DNA from: Sulfurimonas sp.
Lineage (GTDB): Bacteria; Campylobacterota; Campylobacteria; Campylobacterales; Sulfurimonadaceae
Direction: 5' to 3'
Length of the DNA stretch: 12,883 nt
NCBI GenBank assembly: GCA_021157485.1
Contig: JAGGWO010000246.1
Location: 1 to 12,883 of the forward strand
Positions 1 to 7,294 of this stretch are shown here, piece after piece. Both the position numbers and the translations under genes were made by a program. The notes beneath the pieces are model-generated. The model ran no database searches. It saw nothing but the letters and a program-made list of their open reading frames with translations, and had not been told where the DNA came from. Within the stretch, counting starts at the first letter, position 1; each line of letters starts with the position of its first letter.

Positions 1-444
1 AGTGGTTACTCTGCAAATATATATGGAGCACTATTTGAATATGTTATTCATAATATAGGGTTTAATATTGCCTTTGATAAAGCTCTAAAGCAGAAGGGTG
101 CTAGTAGTTTTAGTGGAACTGGTGGTGGTTCCATGTTTACTAGCATGGATACTATGATAATAGATGAAATAGCTGAAGATAGAGACGCTTTGGCTGTAGT
201 AGCAGGTATCTCTTACTCTATAAATGATTTTGGATTTTTATATGCCTATGGTGATTTTAAAGGTGATGAAAATAGTTTAGGTATAAAAGCTCATATTGTG
301 GAGCAAGATATAGGCTTTGAGTATAATGTGAATGACGAGTTTGTAGTCGCGGCAATTTATGTTATAGAAGAAGATAAAGAGAGTGCTGTAAAAACTCAAA
401 ATGATTGGAATCGTGCTCAAGTAATGGTAAAATACGATTTTTAA
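1..444 (+). CDS. Outer-membrane porin, Opr/OprD-like, C-terminal part (5' truncated by window edge)
   Basis: The reading frame is open from base 1 to the TAA at 442-444, so the visible 147 residues are the C-terminal part of a longer protein; the ATG at 133 is internal, not the start. The tail shows alternating polar/hydrophobic strands (for example GFLYAYGDFKG and FVVAAIYVIEED) and ends in VMVKYDF. A terminal phenylalanine after an amphipathic strand is the classic signal for BAM-dependent outer-membrane beta-barrels. The segment FTSMDTMIIDEIAEDRDAL resembles what I recall from Opr/OprD-type porins of sulfur-oxidising Campylobacterota; that family assignment is from memory and less certain than the barrel assignment. 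It would form a diffusion channel for small solutes or ions. feoA follows after only 27 bases with no terminator or obvious promoter, so co-transcription with the iron transporter is plausible. The N-terminal signal peptide and most of the barrel lie outside the window. Confidence 0.7.
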   Translation, partial: SGYSANIYGALFEYVIHNIGFNIAFDKALKQKGASSFSGTGGGSMFTSMDTMIIDEIAEDRDALAVVAGISYSINDFGFLYAYGDFKGDENSLGIKAHIVEQDIGFEYNVNDEFVVAAIYVIEEDKESAVKTQNDWNRAQVMVKYDF

Positions 445-471
445 AATATTAAATAAGTAAAAGACTGAAAT

Positions 472-699
472 ATGAAAACACTGTTAGATTGTAAAAAAGC
501 TTGTAGAGTAAAAGTTTTAAAATTAAACGCAGCGCGTGAGCTCAAGCAGAGACTAATCTCTTTTGGAATTATGAAAGAGGCTGAGATTGAAGTTTTAGAG
601 CATGCTCCTGGTAAAAAAACTATAGAAGTTAAAGTTGGAAAAATGAGAATTGCACTGAGAGATCAAGAAGCAGAGTTAATAGAGGTAGAAAAACTATGA
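472..699 (+). CDS. feoA: FeoA, small SH3-like accessory protein of ferrous iron transport
   Basis: This 75-residue protein has the size and pattern of FeoA, a cytosolic SH3-fold protein required for full FeoB activity and probably contacting FeoB directly. Typical features are the N-terminal CKKACRVKVLKLN strand, the helix with RLISFGIMKEAEIEVLE (the family's conserved L..GI..G-type turn, here GIMKEAEI), and the closing segment MRIALRDQEAELIEVE, which corresponds to the usual ALR..EA..I.V ending. The start at 472 gives the normal FeoA length; upstream there is only a weak purine stretch (aagactgaaa), so translation may rely on coupling or on an A-rich leader. The gene ends in an ATGA overlap with feoB, which is strong evidence for one operon. 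No FeoC is seen. No Fur-box-like palindrome lies in the 27 bases upstream, so any Fur control would act from the promoter before the porin gene, outside the window. Confidence 0.93.
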   Translation: MKTLLDCKKACRVKVLKLNAARELKQRLISFGIMKEAEIEVLEHAPGKKTIEVKVGKMRIALRDQEAELIEVEKL

Positions 700-2843
700 A
701 AGAGATTGTAAATATGCAAGGCAAGGCTTGTCCAGTAATAGCTAATCATATAAAAGTAGCACTTGTCGGACAGCCTAATGTTGGTAAGAGTATGCTAATC
801 AACTCTGTATCAAATTCACATCTTCACGTTGGGAATTTTTCTGGTGTAACAGTTGATAAGTCAGAAGTTCTTTTTGATCATAAAGATTACCACTTTACTG
901 TGGTTGATTTACCGGGTACTTATGCGTTTACTGACTATACAATTGAAGAGAGAGTAACGCATGATTATCTTTGTGCTGAAGATTATGACATTATCATCAA
1001 TGTTGTGGACTCTACAAATTTAGAAAAAAATCTCCAACTTACATCTGAACTTCTTACTATGAGTAAAAAAGTAGTTATCGCTCTTAATATGAGTGATGAA
1101 GCTGATAAAGAGGGCATTGAAGTAAATGCTGAGTATATGTCTGAGCTTATTGGTGTTGAATGTATCAAAGTGTCAGCCGCTACAAAACTAGGTATAGAAG
1201 AACTTATTGATGCAGTAATACGTAACTATGAAAATGATAAAAATGAATCAAAATTAATCTTTAGTGAGGCTGTTGAAGAGGAGATAGCTCAGATAGTTTG
1301 GTATCTTGATAAGCATAAATATGAGGCGAAAAATTCATACAGAAATATAGCCATCAATCTTCTCAAAAATAATAAAAAAACATATGCTAAACTTCATGAT
1401 AATCCAATCTGGACAGAACTTCAACCTATTTTGATAGAGGCGAGCAGTCACATAGAACTTCACCACAGCAGTGATGATATAAAAGAGGCTTTTGCTGAAG
1501 AGTATGCCTCTTTTAACAGAGGTGTAGTTGCCGAAGTAGTAGAGCAAAAAAAGCAAGTTGAGAAAAAAACTTTAACAGAAAAAATAGATAATGTTCTAAT
1601 TCACCCAATATTTGGAATTCCGATTTTTCTATTTTTCATGTGGAGTCTCTTTCAGTTGACTTTTGAAGTAGGTGCTGTTCCTATGGATTATATTGACGCT
1701 TTTTTTGGATGGTTTGGTGATGCTGTTGGTGCTACAATTCCTAATGATGATGTGCGTTCTTTAATAGTTGATGGAATGATTGCTGGAGTTGGTGCGGTAG
1801 TTCTATTTGTTCCAAATATTATTATTCTTTTCATTGGTATAGCCCTTTTAGAGAGTACAGGGTATATGTCAAGAGTTGCATTTTTACTTGATGGATTTTT
1901 TCATAAATTTGGTCTTCATGGGCAGAGTTTTATCCCTCTTGTAACTGGTTTTGGTTGTTCCATCCCTGCGTATATGTCAGCACGTATTCTTAAAAATGAT
2001 AGAGATAGACTACTTACTCTTTTTATTATAGGTTTCATGAGTTGTGGAGCTAGACTTCCTGTTTATGTACTTTTTGCAGGTGCATTCTTTTCTCCTGAGA
2101 TGGCAGGAAATATTCTTTTTGTTATCTATATCTCTGGTGCTATGCTCGGTCTTATAGCGGCTAAGGTTTTAAAGCTTACTGCGTTTAAAGGTGCTGATGA
2201 GCCATTTGTTATGGAGATGCCAAAATATAGACTTCCATCTGTGAAGTTAATTTGGCATACCGTTTTAACAAAGACTATGATGTATCTTAAAAAAGCAGGT
2301 ACATTTATTGCAACAGCATCTATGCTTATATGGTTTTTAAGTAACTATCCGCATAACTCTATTTTAGAAGAAGATTATGCCTACAAGATAGAAAATGCAA
2401 TAAACCAAGAGGAAAAAGTACACTTTGAAAATTCTCTCTCTACTGATTTGCTAGAGCAGAGTTATCTTGGTCGTATTGGTAAATTTTCAGAGCCTATTTT
2501 TGCTCCTTTAGGATTTGATTGGAAGATGAGTGTTGCACTTCAGGCAGGTCTTGCAGCCAAAGAAGTTGTAGTATCAACACTTGGTGTTTTATATGCACTT
2601 GGGGCCGACGTAGATGAGGAGAATAACTCTCTGATAAACGCAATAAGTAAAAATATCTCATTTCCATCTGCTGTTGCGTTTATAGTAGTTATTATGATTT
2701 ATTTACCATGTTTAGCAGCTTCTATCGTTTTTACACGTGAGGCAGGTGGAATTAAATACTTTTTCTATTTACTCTTTTTTACATCTGTAGCGGCTTACGG
2801 TATGGCATTTATAGCTTACAATATTACAAAGATGTTAATGTAG
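696..2843 (+). CDS. feoB: FeoB, GTPase-coupled ferrous iron transporter of the inner membrane
   Basis: FeoB carries Fe2+ across the inner membrane with an N-terminal G-protein domain. The G motifs are clear: G1 GQPNVGKS at residues 25-32, G2 GNFSGVTV at 46-53, G3 DLPG at 71-74, G4 NMSD at 131-134 and a G5-like VSAATKLG near 160. A helical spacer (about 180-300) leads to the membrane core (about 300-715), with the two Gate-type repeats. Conserved cysteine motifs are GFGCSIPA (Cys421) and SCGARLPVY (Cys450), and the family segment AAKEVVVSTLG lies at 620-630. The 715-residue length is normal. The start overlaps the feoA stop (ATGA) and an AGAGG lies about 10 bases upstream. The protein has some 16 more residues before the G domain than H. 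pylori FeoB as I remember it, including Cys12-Pro; a second ATG at codon 7 does not remove this. A small hairpin covers the stop codon. Confidence 0.96.
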   Translation: MKEIVNMQGKACPVIANHIKVALVGQPNVGKSMLINSVSNSHLHVGNFSGVTVDKSEVLFDHKDYHFTVVDLPGTYAFTDYTIEERVTHDYLCAEDYDIIINVVDSTNLEKNLQLTSELLTMSKKVVIALNMSDEADKEGIEVNAEYMSELIGVECIKVSAATKLGIEELIDAVIRNYENDKNESKLIFSEAVEEEIAQIVWYLDKHKYEAKNSYRNIAINLLKNNKKTYAKLHDNPIWTELQPILIEASSHIELHHSSDDIKEAFAEEYASFNRGVVAEVVEQKKQVEKKTLTEKIDNVLIHPIFGIPIFLFFMWSLFQLTFEVGAVPMDYIDAFFGWFGDAVGATIPNDDVRSLIVDGMIAGVGAVVLFVPNIIILFIGIALLESTGYMSRVAFLLDGFFHKFGLHGQSFIPLVTGFGCSIPAYMSARILKNDRDRLLTLFIIGFMSCGARLPVYVLFAGAFFSPEMAGNILFVIYISGAMLGLIAAKVLKLTAFKGADEPFVMEMPKYRLPSVKLIWHTVLTKTMMYLKKAGTFIATASMLIWFLSNYPHNSILEEDYAYKIENAINQEEKVHFENSLSTDLLEQSYLGRIGKFSEPIFAPLGFDWKMSVALQAGLAAKEVVVSTLGVLYALGADVDEENNSLINAISKNISFPSAVAFIVVIMIYLPCLAASIVFTREAGGIKYFFYLLFFTSVAAYGMAFIAYNITKMLM

Positions 2844-2860
2844 ATGTTTATTATCTACAT
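2838..2860 (+). other. Hairpin over the feoB stop codon (weak terminator or mRNA end structure)
   Basis: The arms ATGTAGAT (2838-2845) and ATCTACAT (2853-2860) are perfectly complementary over 8 base pairs with a 7-base loop, and the feoB TAG lies inside the left arm. The stem is AT-rich and no T-run follows (agattaacctctt), so it is a poor intrinsic terminator on sequence alone. It could mark the 3' end of the feoAB transcript or protect it from exonucleases. A chance palindrome is possible. Confidence 0.4.
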
Positions 2861-2889
2861 AGATTAACCTCTTATTAGTACGTATCTGT

Positions 2890-2895
2890 TAAAAT
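2890..2895 (+). promoter_or_regulatory. Putative -10 element for the response regulator gene, suggesting a leaderless start
   Basis: TAAAAT, preceded by GT, ends only 5 bases before the ATG at 2901. A sigma-70-type start site normally falls 6-7 bases after the -10 hexamer, which would put the first transcribed base at or next to the A of the ATG. No Shine-Dalgarno sequence is present (agccc). No convincing -35 was found, which fits epsilonproteobacterial promoters, where -35 conservation is known to be poor. The hexamer is one mismatch from TATAAT in an AT-rich gap, so it is suggestive rather than proven. Confidence 0.45.
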
Positions 2896-2900
2896 AGCCC

Positions 2901-3563
2901 ATGACAAAAATATTAATGATTGAAGATGACTTAGAATTAGCGGAAATATTAACAGAATATCTTGAGCAGTTTGAGTTTGAGGTTATTACAGAAGATGACC
3001 CTTTTAAAGCAGTAAGTATATTAAAATTAGAGCCATTTGATTTGGTTATTTTAGATTTGACTCTTCCTGGTATGGATGGACTTGAAGTGTGTGAAGCTAT
3101 TCGTGAGCGTCAAGATATTCCTATAGTTATATCTTCAGCACGAAGTGATGTGACAGATAAGATAAAAGCTCTGGAACTTGGTGCGGATGATTATCTTCCA
3201 AAGCCATACGATCCAAGAGAACTTGAGGCTAGAATTCACTCAGTTTTACGTCGGTATGAGGCAAAAAGTTCACAAAAAGAGGAATCAAAAAGTGACTTTA
3301 AATGTGATAAATCAACTATGGTTATTACATACAAGAGTAGAAATATAGATCTAACAAACGCAGAGTTTGGAATCCTTTCATATATGATTTCCAAACAAGG
3401 TTTAGTTGTCTCACGTGAGGATTTAATCCATAACGTAAACGCAATCAATGAAGACTCTTCAAATAAAAGTATCGATGTTATGGTTGGAAGAATCAGAAAT
3501 AAACTTGGAGATAAAACTCTCATAGAGTCTGTCCGTGGTGTAGGGTATAAACTACTTAAATAA
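2901..3563 (+). CDS. OmpR/PhoB-family response regulator, ArsR/CprR-like
   Basis: A two-domain DNA-binding regulator of normal length (220 residues). The receiver domain spans about 1-118: acidic pocket Glu8-Asp9-Asp10, phosphoacceptor Asp52 in VILDLTLPGMDG, Ser-Ser at 78-79 and the conserved Lys101 in LPKPYDP. After a charged linker (about 120-134) comes a winged-helix effector domain with NAEFGILSYMI, VVSREDLI, SIDVMVGRIRNKLGD and the wing RGVGYKL near 212-218. The receiver pattern, especially ISSARSDV and ADDYLPKPYDP, is very like the H. pylori ArsR (HP0166) and Campylobacter CprR group as I remember it. That group controls acid-response or envelope genes, but the target set here cannot be deduced. 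The first ATG must be the start because the next one, codon 6, would cut the first beta strand. The kinase gene overlaps the stop by one base (TAATG), so the two are translationally coupled. There is no Shine-Dalgarno before the ATG. Confidence 0.92.
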   Translation: MTKILMIEDDLELAEILTEYLEQFEFEVITEDDPFKAVSILKLEPFDLVILDLTLPGMDGLEVCEAIRERQDIPIVISSARSDVTDKIKALELGADDYLPKPYDPRELEARIHSVLRRYEAKSSQKEESKSDFKCDKSTMVITYKSRNIDLTNAEFGILSYMISKQGLVVSREDLIHNVNAINEDSSNKSIDVMVGRIRNKLGDKTLIESVRGVGYKLLK

Positions 3564-4837
3564 TGAAAAAACATGCTGTTTTTATTACTGTACTCTTTGC
3601 ACTTATTGTAACGCTTTCAAGCGTAAGTGCAATATTTTGGGAATTTTATAAGTTAAATAAACAACAGTATATTGACCATATATTTACAAAATATTCAGTA
3701 ATTACACAAATCTATCGTGATCATAAACAGAAAAAAAACTCTGAGATTATGCTTGAGGCTAATCTTGCAGTATATAATCTAAATACGGTAAAAGAGAAAT
3801 CCAAACAAAATCAGATATTACGCGCTGGAAAAGTACTAAAACGTAAAGGTTTCGAAAGTATAAATTCGGCTGTTATGCTTAGTACAAAAGGGTTATATAC
3901 AAAAAACACAGTTAGTAGATTAAACGCAACAATGATAGTTTATATGAAAACTATTTATTTTCACATACAAACACCTGCTGGTTCTATAATGATTAAAGAT
4001 GAAGAGTTGCAACCATATTCAGGACTAAATGTTATCTATGCTTATAGTACAATCTTTGCGATTATTATTATCTCATTTATGTTGATTTTGCAAAGGTTAA
4101 AACCACTTATCAAACTTAGAAGAAAAGTTGCTCTATTTGGTAAGGGAGATTTGAACATCTCGTTTAAAACGAAAAGTTTAGATGAGATTGGCTTGGTATC
4201 TAATAACCTTGAACTAGCACGTGAAAAGATACAAAACTTACTGGAGTCCCGTACTCTATTTTTAAGAAATATTATGCATGAGTTAAAAACCCCGATAGCT
4301 AAGGGAACGATAGCTACTCAGATGCTAGATACTCAAAAGCAGAGAGATAGATTTAGCTCAATTTTTTCAAGATTAGAGGCACTAGTAGAAGAGTTTGCGA
4401 TGATTGAAGAGGTGACAAGTGTCAGTTCAAAAAAGGACTTTAAAGAGTATCGTTTAGTTGACATAATAGACGGCGCAATAGATATGGCGATGGTTGATAG
4501 AGGAAATGTAAGTGTTGTAATTGGTGGAGATGCTAAGATAACAGCGAACTACAGACTATATACTACGGCAATTAAAAATATGATAGATAATGCCATGAAA
4601 TATTCTCCAGACTCACATATTGGAATTTTGATGATTAATGGTGAGCTCTGTTTTGAGAGCAGGGGAGATTGTCTTGCTCATCCACTTCAGTACTATATTG
4701 AACCATTTACAAAAGACAACCCATCTAAAAATAGCTTTGGCTTAGGGCTTTATTTGGTAGATTCTATTTTAAAAGCACATAATCAAGTTTTAGCTCATGA
4801 GTATGTAAGTGGTGTTAACCGTTTTATATTTGCATAA
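3563..4837 (+). CDS. Membrane sensor histidine kinase, ArsS/CprS-like partner of the preceding regulator
   Basis: The likely partner that phosphorylates the regulator encoded immediately upstream. Layout over 424 residues: membrane helix 1 about 6-26, a periplasmic sensor region about 27-154, membrane helix 2 about 155-177, a HAMP linker about 178-228 (KGDLNISFKTKSLDEIG), a dimerisation domain with H-box RNIMHELKTPIAKG and phospho-acceptor His239, then an ATPase domain with N-box NMIDNAMKYS (339-348), an F-box-like EPF (380-382) and G2 box SFGLGLYLV (391-399). The G1 box DxGxG is not recognisable: its place, about 363-375, reads CFESRGDCLAHPL. The ATPase domain is also short at its end. From memory this reduced form is seen in related epsilonproteobacterial kinases, so the enzyme may still be active. 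The sensor domain shows no fold I recognise and gives no hint of the stimulus. The start overlaps the regulator stop by one base and has no clear ribosome site, consistent with coupling. Confidence 0.9.
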   Translation: MKKHAVFITVLFALIVTLSSVSAIFWEFYKLNKQQYIDHIFTKYSVITQIYRDHKQKKNSEIMLEANLAVYNLNTVKEKSKQNQILRAGKVLKRKGFESINSAVMLSTKGLYTKNTVSRLNATMIVYMKTIYFHIQTPAGSIMIKDEELQPYSGLNVIYAYSTIFAIIIISFMLILQRLKPLIKLRRKVALFGKGDLNISFKTKSLDEIGLVSNNLELAREKIQNLLESRTLFLRNIMHELKTPIAKGTIATQMLDTQKQRDRFSSIFSRLEALVEEFAMIEEVTSVSSKKDFKEYRLVDIIDGAIDMAMVDRGNVSVVIGGDAKITANYRLYTTAIKNMIDNAMKYSPDSHIGILMINGELCFESRGDCLAHPLQYYIEPFTKDNPSKNSFGLGLYLVDSILKAHNQVLAHEYVSGVNRFIFA

Positions 4838-4860
4838 GTTTTTCATTGTAAACTAATGGG

Positions 4861-6285
4861 ATGTTTATTCAAATAAAAGTAATTTTAGCAATGTTTTTTG
4901 CCATCTCTTTTTTTGCTTTTGGATGGCTCTCTCACTCTGCTTATGAGCCCGGAACAAGAATAAAAAAACTCTCAATCTTAGATAAAATTAAAAGAGATAA
5001 AGTTCTCAATGTAGTTTTATTAAATGCACCCTCAACCTATTATATAGGAACTGAAGGAAAGCAGGGTTTTGAGTATGATTTACTAAAATCATATGCTCAC
5101 CACCTTGGTGTTGATTTAAATATTACAGCTGCACATACGACACAAGAGGCGATAGAACTTAGTAAAAACCCTGCTATTCATATCACTTCAGCTGCTCTGG
5201 CAAAAACTCCTCAAAGGAAAAAAACGTTTAATTTTGGACCATCATATTTTGAAGTTCAAGAGCAAGTTATTTGTCATCGTGGAATGTTACGTAGTAAAAA
5301 GTTTCCAAGAGATGTGGAGGATTTAAAAGGCTTGAAAATAACTGTCGGGGCAGATACAAGTTATAGTGAAACATTAGATGCTCTCATCGGTGATGGATTT
5401 GATATAAATGCAACTTACACGTCAGAATACTCAACTGAAGAGCTTCTTGCGAAAGTGGCATCACATGAGATAGACTGTACGATAGCAGATTCAAATATAT
5501 ACTCTGTCAATCTTAGATATTTTACAGAAATTGCTTTGGCCTTTTCAATTAGTGGACGTGAACAACTGGCCTACCTGCTTCCAAAAAACAGTGCAGAGCT
5601 TGAAGCTGATATGTACTCATGGTTAAACTCTTTTAACCAGACTGGAGAGATGACACAGCTAAAAGATCACTACTATAGTTATGTACTATTTTTTGATTAT
5701 TACAATACAAAAATGTTTTATAAACGTATTAAGTCAAGACTACCAAGGTATGAAAAGTATTTTAAAGAAGCTGGCGAAAAATATAAGATACCTTGGAGAC
5801 TTTTAGCTTCCATATCTTATCAAGAATCTCACTGGAATCCTAAAGCAAAAAGTTTTACAGGTGTAAGAGGGCTAATGATGCTAACAAGAAGAACAGCAAA
5901 AATACTTGGAGTTAAAAATAGGCTTGATCCTAAACAGAGTATTACTGGTGGAACGAGACATATAAAGCAGATGATTAAATTTGTTCCTAAAGAGGTAGAG
6001 GGTGATAATAGACTGAAATTTGCTCTAGCTGCTTACAATATAGGAATGGGTCACATTAAAGATGCTCGAATATTAGCTAAAAAAATAGGTCTTAATCAGA
6101 ATGTTTGGAGTGATTTAAAAATAGTACTACCACTGCTTTCACAAAAGAAATATTATAAAACATTGAAGTTTGGATATGCTAGAGGTGCAGAACCTGTAAA
6201 ATATGTCGAAGCAATATATAACTATAAAAATATTTTAGAGAATCAGACTGATGAGTTGGCTTTAAGTGTTAAAAAGAAGAAGTAA
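4861..6285 (+). CDS. MltF-like membrane-bound lytic murein transglycosylase
   Basis: This 474-residue protein combines two domains. After an N-terminal membrane anchor or signal segment (about 4-23) there is a family-3 solute-binding domain (about 45-275; for example [18 protein letters not shown] and the lobe segment [15 protein letters not shown]). A C-terminal SLT lysozyme-like domain (about 295-460) follows. The catalytic glutamate is Glu322 in SYQESHWNP, followed by GVRGLMMLT (334-342) and [10 protein letters not shown] (390-399), the three family-1 transglycosylase signatures. The layout matches E. coli MltF, which cleaves the MurNAc-GlcNAc bond to 1,6-anhydro ends and whose binding domain tunes activity. 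No lipobox cysteine is visible near the anchor. It lies 23 bases behind the kinase gene without a terminator, so it is probably the third gene of that operon. No Shine-Dalgarno is seen at a proper distance: GGG abuts the ATG, and an ATG 5 bases upstream is out of frame. Its 3' end is only 11 bases from the converging rsfS stop. Confidence 0.9.
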   Translation: MFIQIKVILAMFFAISFFAFGWLSHSAYEPGTRIKKLSILDKIKRDKVLNVVLLNAPSTYYIGTEGKQGFEYDLLKSYAHHLGVDLNITAAHTTQEAIELSKNPAIHITSAALAKTPQRKKTFNFGPSYFEVQEQVICHRGMLRSKKFPRDVEDLKGLKITVGADTSYSETLDALIGDGFDINATYTSEYSTEELLAKVASHEIDCTIADSNIYSVNLRYFTEIALAFSISGREQLAYLLPKNSAELEADMYSWLNSFNQTGEMTQLKDHYYSYVLFFDYYNTKMFYKRIKSRLPRYEKYFKEAGEKYKIPWRLLASISYQESHWNPKAKSFTGVRGLMMLTRRTAKILGVKNRLDPKQSITGGTRHIKQMIKFVPKEVEGDNRLKFALAAYNIGMGHIKDARILAKKIGLNQNVWSDLKIVLPLLSQKKYYKTLKFGYARGAEPVKYVEAIYNYKNILENQTDELALSVKKKK

Positions 6286-6296
6286 AGAGAAGAGAA

Positions 6297-6632
6297 CTAA
6301 AGAGCCTCTCCATCTTTACCATTTGAAAGCTTTGTTAAAAAACTCTCCATATCATACTTAATTCTGTACTCTGGTGTCATTATATGAATAAGTATATCAC
6401 CTAAGTCAATTACAACCCAATCTCCACTCTCATCAACATAGTTGAAACTCTCTTCTGGTTTTAGCTCATTTTTTAAGTGGTCTAGAAGTGCAGTTGTATG
6501 TTTTACACCAAGTGATGAAGCGATAATCGCGAAATCTACAAAGTAGTTTTTATCACGTAAATCAAAAGTTTCGATACTTTCTGCTTTATGTTTATCTAGT
6601 ACCGCTGTTATTTTTTCTATTCTGTCTTGCAT
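6297..6632 (-). CDS. rsfS: RsfS, ribosomal silencing factor
   Basis: A 111-residue member of the RsfS/Iojap/DUF143 family. It binds ribosomal protein uL14 on the 50S subunit and blocks subunit joining, lowering translation when nutrients are scarce. The family core is intact: DLRDKNYFVDFAIIASS near the N terminus (24-40) and DWVVIDLGDILIHI (71-84), followed by PEYRIKYDMESFL with Arg90, Tyr93 and Glu96. The start is supported by an AAGGAA (read on the - strand, positions 6642-6637) that partly overlaps the nadD stop codon. Only 8 bases separate it from nadD, so the pair is an operon; nadD-rsfS linkage is widespread in bacteria. Its stop converges on the transglycosylase gene with an 11-base gap and no visible terminator, so the two transcripts probably overlap at their 3' ends. 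Confidence 0.94.
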   Translation of the reverse strand: MQDRIEKITAVLDKHKAESIETFDLRDKNYFVDFAIIASSLGVKHTTALLDHLKNELKPEESFNYVDESGDWVVIDLGDILIHIMTPEYRIKYDMESFLTKLSNGKDGEAL

Positions 6633-6640
6633 ATAATTCC

Positions 6641-7183
6641 TTATTTCTTATAATATTGTTCTATTTCTGCTGCACACACTTGTGGTAACATTGAAATATT
6701 TATGTTGTCTCTTAACTCTGATGATGAAATTTTCTCATCTACTTCAAGCTGAATAAACTTTTTATCAACTATTATCTTGTCTCTTGGGACAACTATAAAA
6801 GTAACTAAATCTTTTAGTTCTTGATAACTGTTCCACTCTTTTAAAGAAGCTAGGTTATCAGCACCTATGACTAGATAAATATCTTTATATGTTTTTAAAA
6901 GATATTTTACACTCTCTATAGTTGGAACTTGTCTATTTTGTTCAACTTCATATCTATCTATTTTGACATTTTTAAACTTGTTAAAAATCTCTTTTAGCCA
7001 CTTAAATCTAAGCTCACTTGGTGCATGAGACTCTGATTTAAAAGGGTTTAAAAAAGTTGGCATTATAATGATTTTGTCAATATAATCTAACTCTTCTAAA
7101 GCCTCTACAATAGCCTTGTGACCAATATGTGGAGGGTCAAATGAGCCTCCATAAAGTGCAATTTTGAGATATTTCTTTTGCAT
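6641..7183 (-). CDS. nadD: NadD, nicotinate-nucleotide adenylyltransferase
   Basis: This enzyme joins nicotinate mononucleotide and ATP to give deamido-NAD, the penultimate step of NAD synthesis in the cytosol. Nucleotidyltransferase motifs are complete: GGSFDPPHIGH at residues 12-22 (the HxGH ATP site, His19 and His22), the substrate segment IGADNLASLKEW (106-117), and ISSSELR (152-158), the ISSTxIR-type motif. The length of 180 residues is usual for this group. The start at 7183 is fixed by an in-frame TGA nine bases upstream; a GGTGA lies about 8 bases before the ATG as a weak ribosome site. It leads the nadD-rsfS operon and diverges from gap; placing an NAD-biosynthesis gene next to an NAD-using dehydrogenase matches the Campylobacter order (from memory, Cj1403c gap / Cj1404 nadD). 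Confidence 0.94.
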   Translation of the reverse strand: MQKKYLKIALYGGSFDPPHIGHKAIVEALEELDYIDKIIIMPTFLNPFKSESHAPSELRFKWLKEIFNKFKNVKIDRYEVEQNRQVPTIESVKYLLKTYKDIYLVIGADNLASLKEWNSYQELKDLVTFIVVPRDKIIVDKKFIQLEVDEKISSSELRDNINISMLPQVCAAEIEQYYKK

Positions 7184-7239
7184 ACACTGTCACCCGTTTT
7201 TTCATTCACTGCTTAGGATGGTTCCTATTTCTAAAGCGA

Positions 7240-7245
7240 ATTATA
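7240..7245 (-). promoter_or_regulatory. Predicted -10 element of the nadD-rsfS promoter
   Basis: Read on the - strand this is a perfect TATAAT preceded by GT. It predicts a start near 7233 and a leader of about 50 bases before the nadD ATG. It lies about 15-20 bases from the -10 predicted for gap on the other strand, so the two promoters share one short region. No clear -35 is visible. Confidence 0.55.
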
Positions 7246-7258
7246 ACTAAACTTTGGA

Positions 7259-7264
7259 TAGAAT
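7259..7264 (+). promoter_or_regulatory. Predicted -10 element of the gap-pgk-tpiA promoter
   Basis: TAGAAT (one mismatch to TATAAT) sits about 30 bases before the gap ATG. It would start transcription near 7271 and leave a roughly 24-base leader that contains the ribosome site TAGGAAA at 7284-7290. An alternative TATAAA at 7274-7279 fits less well because a start there would remove that ribosome site. No operator palindrome is seen in the 111-base gap. Confidence 0.45.
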
Positions 7265-7294
7265 AACCGAATTTATAAAATTATAGGAAAAATA

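Noticed and set aside
133..135. ATG as start of a short porin-like protein
   Set aside because: The same frame is open to base 1 with beta-barrel-like sequence upstream, so the ATG is internal to a truncated longer gene.
445..471. Fur box or separate promoter for feoAB
   Set aside because: The 27 bases contain no GATAATGATAATCATTATC-like palindrome and no convincing -10 with room for a leader.
983..1556. Open frames on the - strand inside feoB (983-1168 and 1335-1556)
   Set aside because: They lie wholly within a strongly conserved gene, have no ribosome sites and encode low-complexity hydrophobic sequence without recognisable motifs.
2871..2896. CTTATTAGTACGT followed by TTAAAAT here resembles CTTGTTAGTACGTTAAAAT in the spacer of the repeat pair at 12088-12106
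   Set aside because: A 12-of-13 match between two AT-rich intergenic stretches is expected by chance many times among all pairs in a 13 kb window, and the flanking sequence and spacing differ.
3236..3574. 112-codon open frame antisense to the response regulator
   Set aside because: It mirrors the conserved winged-helix coding region, and its protein shows no domain or signal; a shadow of the real gene.
6286..6296. Terminator between the transglycosylase gene and rsfS
   Set aside because: The 11-base gap (aagagaagaga-like purines) cannot form a hairpin, and none was found across the two gene ends.
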